DNA from: Pleurotus ostreatus/Saccharomyces cerevisiae fusant
Taxonomy: Eukaryota > Opisthokonta
Direction of reading: 5' to 3'
NCBI GenBank assembly: GCA_024196135.1
Contig: JAMQCK010000061.1
Location: forward strand, 47,178 to 111,177
DNA length: 64,000 nt
The position numbers were made by a program, and so were the translations under genes. The notes below the pieces were generated by a model that saw only the letters and a program-made list of their open reading frames with translations, ran no database searches and was not told where the DNA came from. Positions 22,579 through 32,227 of the stretch are shown one piece after another. Within the stretch, counting starts at the first letter, position 1, and each line of letters starts with the position of its first letter.

Positions 22579-24198
22579 ATGTTTCTGCCCCGAGCTCTGA
22601 CGAAGGGGAACAAGAACCAGCTCAAAGCGCCTCCGCGCGTAACGCACGCGATCCCCTCTTCACTCTCGCGCGACGCGGCGACGGAGAAGAGGGATACTCC
22701 AGAGGTAGAAGTAGGACCATCTGACTCTGCAAAGGGAAAGTCAAAAGATGCAGCCCCGAACGAAGATTACGCGTCAGCGATCCTACTCGCACTCTCCGAC
22801 TACGCGTTCTGGGATGATGAAGAATGGGCAGCAGAGGTCAAGAATGGACAAGGAGGAGGCTTTAGGGATGTAGAGGATGCGGGGTGTACGTCCAAGTCAA
22901 CCTCTGTTGCGCGACACGCTGATGGTCCGACCAAGACGTTCCCCTCAGTCGCGTATTCGAGCGGAATGGCACTCCGTTGGAAGCCAAGGAGGAGATCAAC
23001 GTCGTTCGCGCTCTGCGTCACTACTGCCCCGACGATATTGAAGTACGCATGATTGTCGCGGACCCGTCTTCGTCCAGTGGTACCGGCGGACACGAAGTCC
23101 GCCGAAGGGATGCACCGACGCGCCGCTACTCTCCGGATGATTGGGACGCGCGAACGGTTTACTTGGTGCGTGGACCTTGCCGTATTACTCGCGCGCTCCT
23201 CTGACTCTGCACCGCAGGAGAACATTCCTCCTCAATACCGCACGATCCCTGGTGTACACCGTCTAACTGCAGCCTGCCTCGAGGGAGTACTCGCGCGCGT
23301 CGCACACATAACATTCCCCACGAGCCCCTCCGATCGCCCAAGAGATCCTCATAAATGCAGAGGCTATGCCCTCGTCACCCTGCTCGACCTCAACGACGCT
23401 GCAAAGCTCGTCGAAGCATACCCATGGCGTAGCCGTCCTTCGACTACTGAGAGTGAAGGTACCGACCCTCGATCTGAGGCTGCTCGCTTTGGCCTTCGTG
23501 CGCTATCGAAGGCGCGATGGGACGTGCTGCAAGCAGAGTACCAAGAGCGCAAAGCACGCGTCATGGCGGAAATTGTTGCGTATGAGGACGCACAACTCGC
23601 TGGGATCGTGCACAAGACGGACTCGTACGAGCGCACATCACTCGGACCGACAGAGGACGCAGAAGCACCTTCAGCACCGAAGGCAGTGCCGTCAAGCGGA
23701 CCCGCGCTCGACGCCTCTGCGCCTTATCCCTACGGCTGCCTCGTCTTTGTGCGCGGCGTGCACATCGAGACGAACAAGACGACCTTGAAGACGCTATTCG
23801 GGCGCGCGGTTGGCGGTGAAGGCATCGATTACGTCGACTACGCTAAGGGAATGGACTCGGTGCGCTCTGCTTTGCATACGTAAGTGGTCGTCGACTGACC
23901 TGACCCTTCTTCGCAGTGCCACCTTCGTCTAGCCACCCCCGCGCACGCAAACCGCCTACATGAGTACTTCACCTCCAAGAAGCTCTGCCAGACGTCTGGC
24001 TTGGACGACGAGGGCAAGGAGAATGGTGCTGGGAGCGTGATCTGCACGGAGATCGTCCTCGGTCGGAGAGAGGAGCTTTACTGGGAAAAGGTGCCCGCGA
24101 AAGTACGCGCGCAGGCGGTGGCTAAGGCGATCGGGTCTGCTAGCAATGGCGACGCCGGGATGAACGGCCCGCGCCCCAAAAAGCGGCGGAAGAGGTAG
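22579..24198 (+). CDS. LARP7/Pof8-like RNA-binding protein with C-terminal xRRM
   Basis: Four exons: 22579..22883, 22949..23165, 23218..23859, 23917..24198; 481 aa. Around residues 70-150 is a diverged La-motif-like segment (S-D-Y-A-F-W-D-D-E-E-W, then G-T-P-L-E-A-K-E-E-I-N-V-V-R-A-L-R). An RRM follows (R-T-V-Y-L, E-N-I-P; C-R-G-Y-A-L-V-T-L). The C-terminal third matches an xRRM: G-C-L-V-F-V-R-G-V, Y-V-D-Y-A-K-G, and E-E-L-Y-W-E-K-V-P in the extra helix, then a basic K-K-R-R-K-R end. Ciliate p65, human LARP7 and fission-yeast Pof8 share this plan and bind telomerase RNA or 7SK. In fungi the expected role is telomerase RNP assembly and U6 snRNA modification. Splicing at 22884 removes a 65-bp intron whose reading-through frame hits no family match. 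Confidence 0.75.
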
Positions 24199-24784
24199 TC
24201 TATATTCATCTTTTATCGAGACCGCCTCGTCCTGCGTACATCTTCGTCTCGCTCAGCGTCTTGGTGCGAATGATCTCTCAAGTAAACCAAGATATACGGC
24301 TATATTGCTAGCTGCTACTAAGTACACTATTTACGCGGTCCATCAACCGCCATAATGTTTACAGTCGGACAGATATACTGTACACTGCCCGGATAATACG
24401 ATAGAGACCCTATACAAGGAGTGGCACTGGTAGACAGACGGCCCAAGCACCAATAGAGACGGCACAAAACCCATTACACGCAGAGGTTAAGAGGATAAAT
24501 AGATGAAGTCCGGGCGATAGGTAAGGAACGAGGGCACGAGACAGCGAGAGGGTGAAGTGATGGGGAAGTTGGGACAGCAGTCCCTTCCAAGGAACGGTGA
24601 GAGTACAAAGTTGGATTGTCTGGGTTCAAGGAGAGCATGCGAAAGCGCGGATCGGTACGTGTTTACATTTGCGCGTTTGTTCGTGGTCCGTGGATATTAC
24701 CACCAGCCGGATCTGACAAAAGCTCGTCAGTAAGAGCATCCTATACGCACACCCAAACAGAAAATAAAGACACAGAGAAACAAC
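24199..24784. other. Convergent intergenic region
   Basis: 586 bp between convergent genes. AT-richer than the genes; no RNA gene or repeat recognised. Confidence 0.4.
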
Positions 24785-26425
24785 TCACTTCCCCTTCATC
24801 GCCGCGCTCGACCCCGTCTGCTTCGGCTTCTTCACCTTCGGCGGCCAGTCCGGGTGCGGGTCTGCATACACAAACGCGTGCAGCGCATGTCGCACCTCCG
24901 CGTCGTGTCGGATGCGCTCTGCCTCCCGCTTCGCTGCTAGCGCGGCGTTCTCGGTGTGGTGGTGACCTCCCAGAGTTTTCGCACCGTGATTGTGGTCGGC
25001 CTTCCCGCCGTGATTATGAGCGTTAGACCCAAAGTCCGGCGCATGGTGGTCGGAGTCGGCAGTATGAGGGCGCGGCATGAATTTGCGGAGGAGACGGTGT
25101 TTCTTGTGCGCTTCGGGCGTGGCTGACCGCCCGGGCTCGCCAACACCGAGGAGCAAGGCGGCCTTACCGGAGGGGGCGGCGAGTGGGGGACGGCGGGCGG
25201 GGGCAGCAGGACGAGAAGGAAGTGGGGCAGAGGGGAGAGGCGCGGATGGAGGAGGCAGAGGTGCGGTCGGTGGCGGGTGGAGGATATGCCTCTCACTGGG
25301 AGTGGCGGGAAGAACATCGTCGGTCCATCCAGAAGGCGCATGTCGACTAGACGTCGTAGACGATGTCGAGGCACCATAGAAGCTATCCGCCGTCGACGAG
25401 CGGCTAGGAAACGCTGCTATCCCCGGCACCGTCGCATCCGCCGTCGACGGCCTCCTCGGCGCTCGCTGCGGCCTCGGTGGCCTCCTCGCCTGCAGCGGCG
25501 ATGGCGGCCGCTCCCGATGCGCCGAGATCGCGGGGAGAGGGGGCGGGATAGGGATCGTGGTCGGCGGCAGGGGGAACGCGGACAGGGGCAGGGGGGACAG
25601 GGGGTCGGAGTCTGATGCTACATCAGGGAGGGCGAGGTTCTCCACGCTCGCCGTTGGGCGCGAAGAGAGGAGGGCGGCTACGGTCTTTGGAGACGGACGT
25701 GGGGGGCGCCGTTGATTGGATGATGGGAGGGTGGCTGATGGGATGGCAGTTGATGGGAGGGTCAAAGGCGAGGGGGATGCGGGCCGTGCGCGCGCACGGG
25801 GCTGCGTCTCGAAGGTGGGCCATGATGTGGTGATTGATTGGGGGTGGTTTGCGTCGTCGCCATGCGAACGGCGGCGACTCGCGCTGCTTTCGTCTGGTGT
25901 GGCGCAGGGGCTGGAGGTAGGTGCGAGCGCTGCTGCTGGGGTCGGTGAGCTGTGGGAGCCGTGGGTTAGGGGCTGGACCCGCGCACCTTCATCGCTCCGG
26001 CTGGCGTCGCGGGCAGTGGGCACCTTCGGTGGCGCCTCCATCGTGCGCGAGTATTGTGAGGGGAGGAGGGAAGGGAGGGAGCGTTTGGGCAGAAGCGTGC
26101 GCGTGCGGTCGCCATGCAGCATCTGGTCCATCTTGAGGGTGCCGACCGGGGAGACGCCGGAGTCCTCTGGCACGTTGAAAGAGTATTCGGACGCCGCGGT
26201 AGATGCGGAGGCAACGGTTGACACTGTCATGCGGAACGAGCTCTTGGCCGAGGTCTTTTCAGAGCTCGCGTAGCTGAGGTGGTCCTGCGCGTCGTCGTCG
26301 TCGTCGATGCTGGCCACGGACTGGCGGCGCTGTGTCGCCGAAGTCGCGTCCTGAGGCGAGAGCGGAGGGAAGTCCGGGATGCCCAGCATGCGCGCCGCTT
26401 TTGAAGAGGCCCTCGGAGGCGCCAT
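24785..26425 (-). CDS. Disordered Pro/Ser-rich protein, unknown function
   Basis: A single uninterrupted exon of 546 aa, unusual in this intron-rich window. It starts M-A-P-P-R-A-S-S-K-A-A-R. Most of the protein is low-complexity Pro, Ser and Ala with R-R-P-P and P-P-P-A-P stretches. An acidic patch D-D-D-D-D lies near residue 40. The C-terminus differs: H-K-K-H-R-L-L-R-K-F-M-P-R, then a His/Asn/Gly-rich part, then a helix (A-A-K-R-E-A-E-R-I-R-H) and D-P-H-P-D-W-P-P-K-V. That conserved-looking end may be the functional part. Coding status rests on ORF length and codon pattern; no family recognised. Confidence 0.65.
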   Translation of the reverse strand: MAPPRASSKAARMLGIPDFPPLSPQDATSATQRRQSVASIDDDDDAQDHLSYASSEKTSAKSSFRMTVSTVASASTAASEYSFNVPEDSGVSPVGTLKMDQMLHGDRTRTLLPKRSLPSLLPSQYSRTMEAPPKVPTARDASRSDEGARVQPLTHGSHSSPTPAAALAPTSSPCATPDESSASRRRSHGDDANHPQSITTSWPTFETQPRARARPASPSPLTLPSTAIPSATLPSSNQRRPPRPSPKTVAALLSSRPTASVENLALPDVASDSDPLSPLPLSAFPLPPTTIPIPPPLPAISAHRERPPSPLQARRPPRPQRAPRRPSTADATVPGIAAFPSRSSTADSFYGASTSSTTSSRHAPSGWTDDVLPATPSERHILHPPPTAPLPPPSAPLPSAPLPSRPAAPARRPPLAAPSGKAALLLGVGEPGRSATPEAHKKHRLLRKFMPRPHTADSDHHAPDFGSNAHNHGGKADHNHGAKTLGGHHHTENAALAAKREAERIRHDAEVRHALHAFVYADPHPDWPPKVKKPKQTGSSAAMKGK

Positions 26426-26943
26426 GTCGCTGCTCTGTCAGTCAGGTGTGGGGCGCGTAACAAGGCGGGGAATGCAGAGTCGAGACAACAAGGAGAGAGA
26501 GAGAAGAAGGAAAGAGAGGGGCGGCGGACGGACGGTCGAGGCAATTATGCAGGTCGCCTTCGGACAGGCACGGCGCGTCAAATTGGGCCTGTCATTTCGC
26601 GCCAGATTTGCTTTTGAGATGCCGCTCCCTGGCTACGCGGTGGCTGCGCCGGGGGTCTGGGGCGGAGAGCTTCGAAGATGCAGGGGCCTGGGCGACGTCT
26701 GGGCATCGTCACACGGGGAGTGCGCGACAAGAGAGAAACAGTCGCGAAGGGCAACCGTTGGGTTTCAACGAGGGTGCTGCCAAAATGAGACAAGGCAACG
26801 GACATTCAACATACCTGAGGCCTGTCAAAGTCGTGCAGGCGACAGGATAGGCGGGCGTTTGCGACTGTTCGGGCTTGTTGGGCAGTTCGCGCCGTTCGCC
26901 CAGTGTTCGCCGCTCCAAGGTTTGCGCCGCCCTGCTCAGGGTG
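26426..26943. other. Intergenic region, promoter side of the disordered-protein gene
   Basis: Contains a purine-rich tract (gagagagagaag, near 26497). Open frames in both strands look like shadows; no gene recognised. Confidence 0.35.
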
Positions 26944-27600
26944 AGGAGGACCCCGGAATATACGCACAAAGGCCGTCCAGCGGTGCGGATAAATCTTGGG
27001 GGTCCCGGCCGGTAGGCCGGTCCAAAAAATGGATAAATTGGGGGCTTGAGGGCGCGGAGGCCGGCCCAAAAACGCGGATATGTACGGGGTATGCGGTGAA
27101 GCCGTCCTGAAAAAACGGATACCTGAACCCCGGCTCGAACCACCGGCCGCCCCCCAATTGGGACGCGCGCCAGACCATTGAGCCATTCTATGAGCAAGTG
27201 CTGGGAGACGGTAGGAAAACTCATAGCTCCCCACGCTCATTGGCACTTTCTCCCACTGTCAGACTTGATCTTCCGAAGAATAGCGGCGCGCGCGGTAGCT
27301 GTTTGCCTGGGCCTTGAGAGCGTTTATTCTTTGGGCTTGCACTCAACAACTTCTTTCTATCGCAGGCGCTTTACGCACCGCCTGTGCGGACCCGAGGAGG
27401 AAAAAAAGGGATTTTTGCCGATTTTATTGCCATTTTTGGAGGCCGTCACAGGAAAGTGGATAAATCCTGGGGGTCCCAAGAGGCCGTTCCAGAAAACGGA
27501 TAAATTTGGGGGGCGAAGGCCCAAGAAAAAAGTGGATAAATGTGCGCCAAAGCCGGATTTTCCAGGACGGCCTCTATGCGTATATTCCGGGGTCCTGGGT
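26944..27600. repeat. Degenerate repeat element with inverted ends and a GGATAAAT array
   Basis: A stretch near 26945-26976 (aggaccccggaatatacgc... ending ggccgtcc) recurs inverted at about 27567-27598 with few mismatches. Inside, five GGATAAAT motifs lie on one strand, in two groups: 26987 and 27031 (then a GGATATGT at 27076), and 27458, 27498 and 27534, so spaced about 36-45 bp. Each is followed by G-rich sequence and a GGCC block, and the two groups align directly with each other. This is a composite repeat, perhaps a worn MITE or SINE pair. No transposase frame is present. It lies in the 1.5-kb gap between two divergent genes. Confidence 0.6.
27109..27186 (-). repeat. tRNA-like Pol III promoter module (possible SINE head)
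   Basis: On the minus strand TGGCTCAATGG matches an A box (about 27175-27185) and GGTTCGAGCC (27132-27141) matches a B box, at tRNA-like spacing; a T6 run follows about 20 nt later (27109-27114). The predicted T and D stems do not pair well, so this is not a functional tRNA. It sits inside the repeat element, as expected for a tRNA-derived SINE. Confidence 0.5.
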
Positions 27601-27920
27601 GAGGGTCGTAAATCTTCTGATTTGATGGCGAAGAGCATTTATTGCTGATATATGGGGTGGCGAAAGGGTGCAGACGGCTCAAGTGTGCCGCTCGAATCCT
27701 CGACTCTCGGTCTGGATGGGCCGTCGGCCTGTGCGCTGAAGTTCGTGTTGAGTCACGCAAAAGTTCAAGTCGAGCGTGGGAGAGCTGGACATCACATCGG
27801 GCCGGTGGGGCGAACGCGGGGAAATCACGTTCTCCGGCCCTGCTCCCCCGAGCGCCCGACACTCATCCCCGACAATGATCATGGGGCACGCCTATCGCGC
27901 CCTCCTCTCCTCCTCCCGCC

Positions 27921-28675
27921 ATGGCAAAGGCCTTGGAAATCGCTGGCAATGCGTCTGACGACGTGAAGGAGACGTTCAGGGATCTGTCGATGTGGCTTTC
28001 GAAGGACGGAAAGCCGCGGGGCTTTGCCGCGTCTGTCGGCATGCGCATCGTAGTCGACGAGGTGTCGATACTCAAGAAGGCGGAGGAGCCGACGAGGGAG
28101 GAGGTCAGGCTGGTGTGCTCGCTGGAGGTTATGGAGGGTATGTGCAAAGCAGGTATAGCGGAAAATCCATGCTGACAGCAATGCAGACATGCTGAACGGC
28201 GCGGGCAGTATGCATGGCGGATGTTCAGCCTACCTTATTGACTTGTACGTGTTCCGTGCAATTTGCGATTCATTGGTATCTTACGTTCCATGACAGCTGC
28301 TCGTCTCTGGCCCTCTCAGTGCATTCGGCGCACGCATACGGATCGCCCGTCTTCATGGTCTCGCAGGCACTTAACATTGTCTACCATTCCCCTGCCGTAT
28401 TGTACGTATTGAGCAAACGCCCGTGCCGCGCCCACTCAAGTAATGTCGTGCAGAGGTGACAAGATCCGCATCGTGAATACATCCATCGCGCTGGGGGCAC
28501 GAGCGTCGTCGGCACGGACCGAGGTTCGTTTATGTCTTCTTAACGCGCTCAATGAACACAGCACCGCCTCTTCATACTCACCCTTTCATAGATCTGGAAC
28601 GACACGCATCACCGTCTTGTCGCCTCAGGTGTCCACATCAAGATGCAGCCCTCCGCTCCGAAGACCAAGTTGTGA
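27921..28675 (+). CDS. Hotdog-fold thioesterase (PaaI/ACOT13-like)
   Basis: Five exons: 27921..28137, 28187..28244, 28297..28401, 28454..28523, 28592..28675; 177 aa. The 4HBT hotdog pattern is clear: M-L-N-G-A-G-S-M-H-G-G-C-S-A-Y-L-I-D, with H-G-G at the start of the hot-dog helix, then S-Q-A-L-N-I-V-Y-H-S-P-A-V-L-G-D, and A-R-T-E-I-W-N-D near the end. Members hydrolyse acyl-CoA or related thioesters. Small proteins of this length resemble ACOT13/PaaI thioesterases, often mitochondrial or cytosolic; the substrate is unknown. Exon sizes are small but all phases close. An upstream in-frame ATG could extend the N-terminus by about 12 residues. Confidence 0.85.
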
Positions 28676-29074
28676 TTTGCCACAATATCTGACCATACTC
28701 TCAGTGCGCCCGACGATCTGTTTACATGCTTGAATCTACGGAACTATCCATCCCATGCGTTGCATGTTGTACAGGGCGATACAGACTACACGAGTGATTG
28801 CAATGAGTCCCAGTGTCCCTTCACCCGCAAGAAGCCCGCGAAGGAGCCTGCTTCTCGGAAGCACGGGAACGCCCTGTCAAACACACTCCCTGACAGAAAA
28901 CGTCAAAGTCAGTATGACGGAAGACGTCCTATAGGCTTCCGTCCTCGTCCCTTCTTCGCTTCCTTTCTTCACTCTTCGCTTCTTCTACCCCGCGCCGCCC
29001 TAGCCTCACAGTATCACATATCACCAATCTGTCACTCCCCCGTCCTCTTCCTCCCCCCTCACTCACCCACCCAC
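28676..29074. other. Convergent intergenic region
   Basis: About 400 bp with a strongly pyrimidine-rich plus strand (near 28941-29090), fitting a 3' UTR. No gene recognised. Confidence 0.4.
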
Positions 29075-32029
29075 TCACACCTCCCCCTTCGCCATCGCGC
29101 AATGCCTTAGTATATCCTCCGGGAACTCGGTTTGGCTCAGCCGCGAGGGCAGTGTCGCGATCTGGAAGAGCCCGCCGTTTGCCATGTGCCATGTGAGGTG
29201 ACAGTGGACTGGGGCGCGTCAAGGCCACGGTCAGCTCGAGGGTCACGGCATGAGGACAGAGAGCGATACGCACGCGCCCAATACCCTGGCATATCGGCCA
29301 CGAAGCGGATGACTGCGTAGTGGAAGGCGGGGATGAAGAATGTGTCGCGTCTGGCACAGAACTTAGCATGAAGTTTCAGTGATGAGAAAATCGTGCCACC
29401 CACCGCATAGGGTTCGTCGTGTTCACCACGCTCCGTCCGGGCACGTAGCGCCCTGGCCCCTCGCTGACGATCCACGGCTACACGTCAATGAATTAGATAC
29501 GATAGGCGCGGTTGCGTTGGCTGAGGTGCATTGGATGAAATGGAGACGCGTACCTTATATCCGTGTCTGCGCGTAATTTGTGGCAATTGAGATGCGTACT
29601 GCTGTCGAGTGAACGGAACTCACATATGAAAGGGATGGTCTGGAGAGGAGGCGTCAGTAAAGAGATATCACTAGGAGGCTCGGCACAGATGCGGGGAGAA
29701 CGAATGCGTCATCGAAGACGTCGAGGAGGTCAGGAACCGAGGGATAAGGAGTTAATGATCAAGGAGACCGAGTCGAAGATCAAGGAACCGAGGTATGATA
29801 ATGTCGAGAGAGGGAAGGAAGCTGAAGGAAGGAAGGAAGGTTGATCCTCCGGGGGAAGTCCCAAAACAGGAACGACCCTATTCGCCATACGCAGGCCAAG
29901 GGGGAGATGATAATGACGACCCACTCACCCCCATCGTCGAGATTGTCGATCGCGATGTCTACCACCTTGACGTCGTCGATGCGCGCCACGAGCTGGTCCC
30001 TGCCGCGAAAGCGTCAGCCACATTTCTCGATAAGTGAGTCCCTACCCAGCATCGGGCATCCTCCTGAGTATCTGCGGGAAAAAAGCCACCTCAACTCACC
30101 CCGGCAACTCCCACAAGCCCTCCTCCTGCGCGTCGTTGGCCACACCCGCCACGATCGACGCCTGCCCCTCAGGCAACGCCTCCCAACTCATATAGTCAAA
30201 GAAACTCCGCCACTCGTGCGTGTAGATACGCTGGATGCTGAACTTGGTGTGGATGAGGAGGTCGGAGGAAGGCGGGGCGTCCAGTGGCGGAGAGGGTGTG
30301 AGGGTGAGGGGGTCGAGGGCGGGGTGTGCTTCCACTGATTGAGAGTCAAGGGGCTCGAGCGCGTTTACGGTGGACGGGTTAGAACCATAGGCCGGTGCAC
30401 GGTAGCGGATCTTTCCCAACGCGAGGGGGTTGAGGGCCATGCTGGAGGCGAGATGATGTCAGTCGAGGACAGCGAAGGGAAGGAGATGAAGACCTACTTC
30501 TCGTACGCGAACATACGCTTGTCAAGCTCGGAGCGTATCCAGAATTCCTGGGGCTCGCTGGCCCCGTCATCATGGCGTGCGTCCGAGGCTTGATCCGTCG
30601 TCGACTCCGTCGTGACGTTCGTGGTCAGCAGCACGCTATACCGCTGCGCGACGTGGATTTGCAGGCTCGAAACGACTTTCGGCTCGACGGGCGTGCCGTC
30701 CGCTTCGATGACGGTGAGGGCGTGGCCATCGACGGAGAACCACATGGAGGCGTGCGAGCCGGCGTTGATGAGGCGGAGGCGATAGCTGGCGCAGGGAAGT
30801 ATCAGTACAAGAAGTAACCGGCCATAAGATGATCGAGGAGGGTCGAGGAAGGAGCGCATACGTTCTATTGGGCTCGAGGTCGTAGATAAAGTAATCCGGG
30901 TTCGCTGCCTTGGCCTCGCACGACGGGCGATCCTCCTCGGGGACGGACCAGCAAGAAAAGAACTGTCCGATACCGTTGATGACGCTGGCGTCGGGTACGG
31001 GCTCGGGTGCGACTTCGACGTCGGTATTCTGGCTTGACGTGAGTTAACAGCCCGATCCTATATGCTTAATGGAACTCACCGACAGGTACTTGGCAGCGAG
31101 AAGCGGAGACCAGGTATTGTAGAGGTCAGACAGGAGAAGGACGAGGTCGTCGCCGTCGTATGAAGGAACGGCCGCTGGCAGTTCATGAACAACAATAGCG
31201 CCATATAGTCCGTCGGTGTGTTGAGTATTGGTGTGCGAGCTAGGAGTTGGTAGGCTGTCAGCGGCGGACAGTAAGATGAGTGAACGCGACTGACTGCCAC
31301 CAAGTTGTCCCAGACCAGCCATCTAGGGTGAAGTTGTAGACAAGCGTCTCGCCTGGTGGGATGCCGCATTGCGTTATGCCTTGCGTGCCGTCGTAGTAAT
31401 TCGTGCCGTTCTGCTTGAGGCCATGCCTGTGTCATACGGTCAGTAAAGCGCACGGTACACTGATTTTTTTCGAGCTCGCCAGTGTATGGAACTGATGCAG
31501 TGAGTTAGCAAAGGGTGATTTGCGCGACCAACACCATACGACGTACGTGGTGTCATCGTCTAGTCCGTTGGTGACATGTACCTACAGAGTAAGCTCAGCA
31601 CAAATATAGCAGATGAGGGCCATTTCTCACAATTACTCGGTCGTGCGAGTTTGCCTCAATCGTGGGCCCGGGTGAGAGACCATTGACGCGTAAAATCGGT
31701 TTCCGTGCACCTGCGGGTGCGCCTTCCGACTTGGTCACCGTCCAGAAATATTCACGGGTACTAGGTTCTGCAGAACTCTTGACCGTGCCTGCGAGTCGGA
31801 ACCTAGAATCTGTGATAGCGAAGTCCTTCGGCGTGGGCGGGCGGAGAAGGATAAAGACAAGGATTGCCAAAAGCGGAAAGGATAGAAAGAGAAGGAGCAC
31901 GTGCGCCGGACGCCACGCGCGCCGCCGGATCTGCCTCCGCTGCTCCGTCTTCCTGCCCTCATCATCGTGCTCCGCGATGTCGAACTCGGCGAGCAGCTCG
32001 ACGCGCTCCTGGTCGTCGTCGCTTGGCAT
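29075..32029 (-). CDS. Multicopper oxidase, N-terminally membrane-anchored
   Basis: Fourteen exons: 31631..32029, 31547..31581, 31480..31491, 31295..31426, 31080..31239, 30862..31028, 30498..30785, 30100..30441, 29929..29999, 29624..29639, 29554..29566, 29404..29477, 29274..29350, 29075..29208; 639 aa. A cytosolic acidic N-terminus precedes one membrane segment (V-L-L-L-F-L-S-F-P-L-L-A-I-L-V). All four copper motifs are present: H148-W-H-G, W-W-H-S-H, H-P-F-H-I-H-G and H-C598-H-L-T-W-H. Laccases, ferroxidases and related oxidases share them; which substrate is used is not evident. The type 1 axial position (C598+10) is Gly608. Exons of 12, 16 and 13 nt carry copper ligands, and the intron after the 12-nt exon is GC-AG (donor 31479). 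Divergent from an acid phosphatase. Confidence 0.9.
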
Positions 32030-32187
32030 GGCGGTCGGAGAGAAGGGCCGCACTTGTGTCGATCACCTGCGATGAAGGCACGGGAAACGACGAACGTGAT
32101 CCGAGGAGGCGAACGTGCGCTCGATTCCCATGCGTATAGGACGCTATTGATAGCGGATGGTGAGGCATGAGCGTCGGAGGCGCCGCC

Positions 32188-32196
32188 TTTATAAGG
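32188..32196. promoter_or_regulatory. Near-palindromic TATA element in a 198-bp bidirectional promoter
   Basis: CCTTTATAAGG (32186-32196) reads TATAAG on plus and TATAAA on minus. It lies 33 bp before the acid phosphatase ATG at 32228 and about 160 bp from the oxidase ATG at 32029, so it clearly suits the phosphatase; use by the oxidase is speculative. Confidence 0.45.
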
Positions 32197-32227
32197 CCTT
32201 GGGGGATGGCATCTCTGGCCAATCCCC

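Noticed and set aside
27499..27541. CRISPR-like or telomere-like reading of the GGATAAAT array
   Set aside because: Repeats are degenerate, spacers are not uniform and the organism is eukaryotic; a worn mobile repeat explains it better.
29730..29924. Small ORFs within the 289-bp multicopper oxidase intron
   Set aside because: Purine-repeat tract (GAAG) creates open frames by composition; the intron borders are fixed by the copper motif exons.
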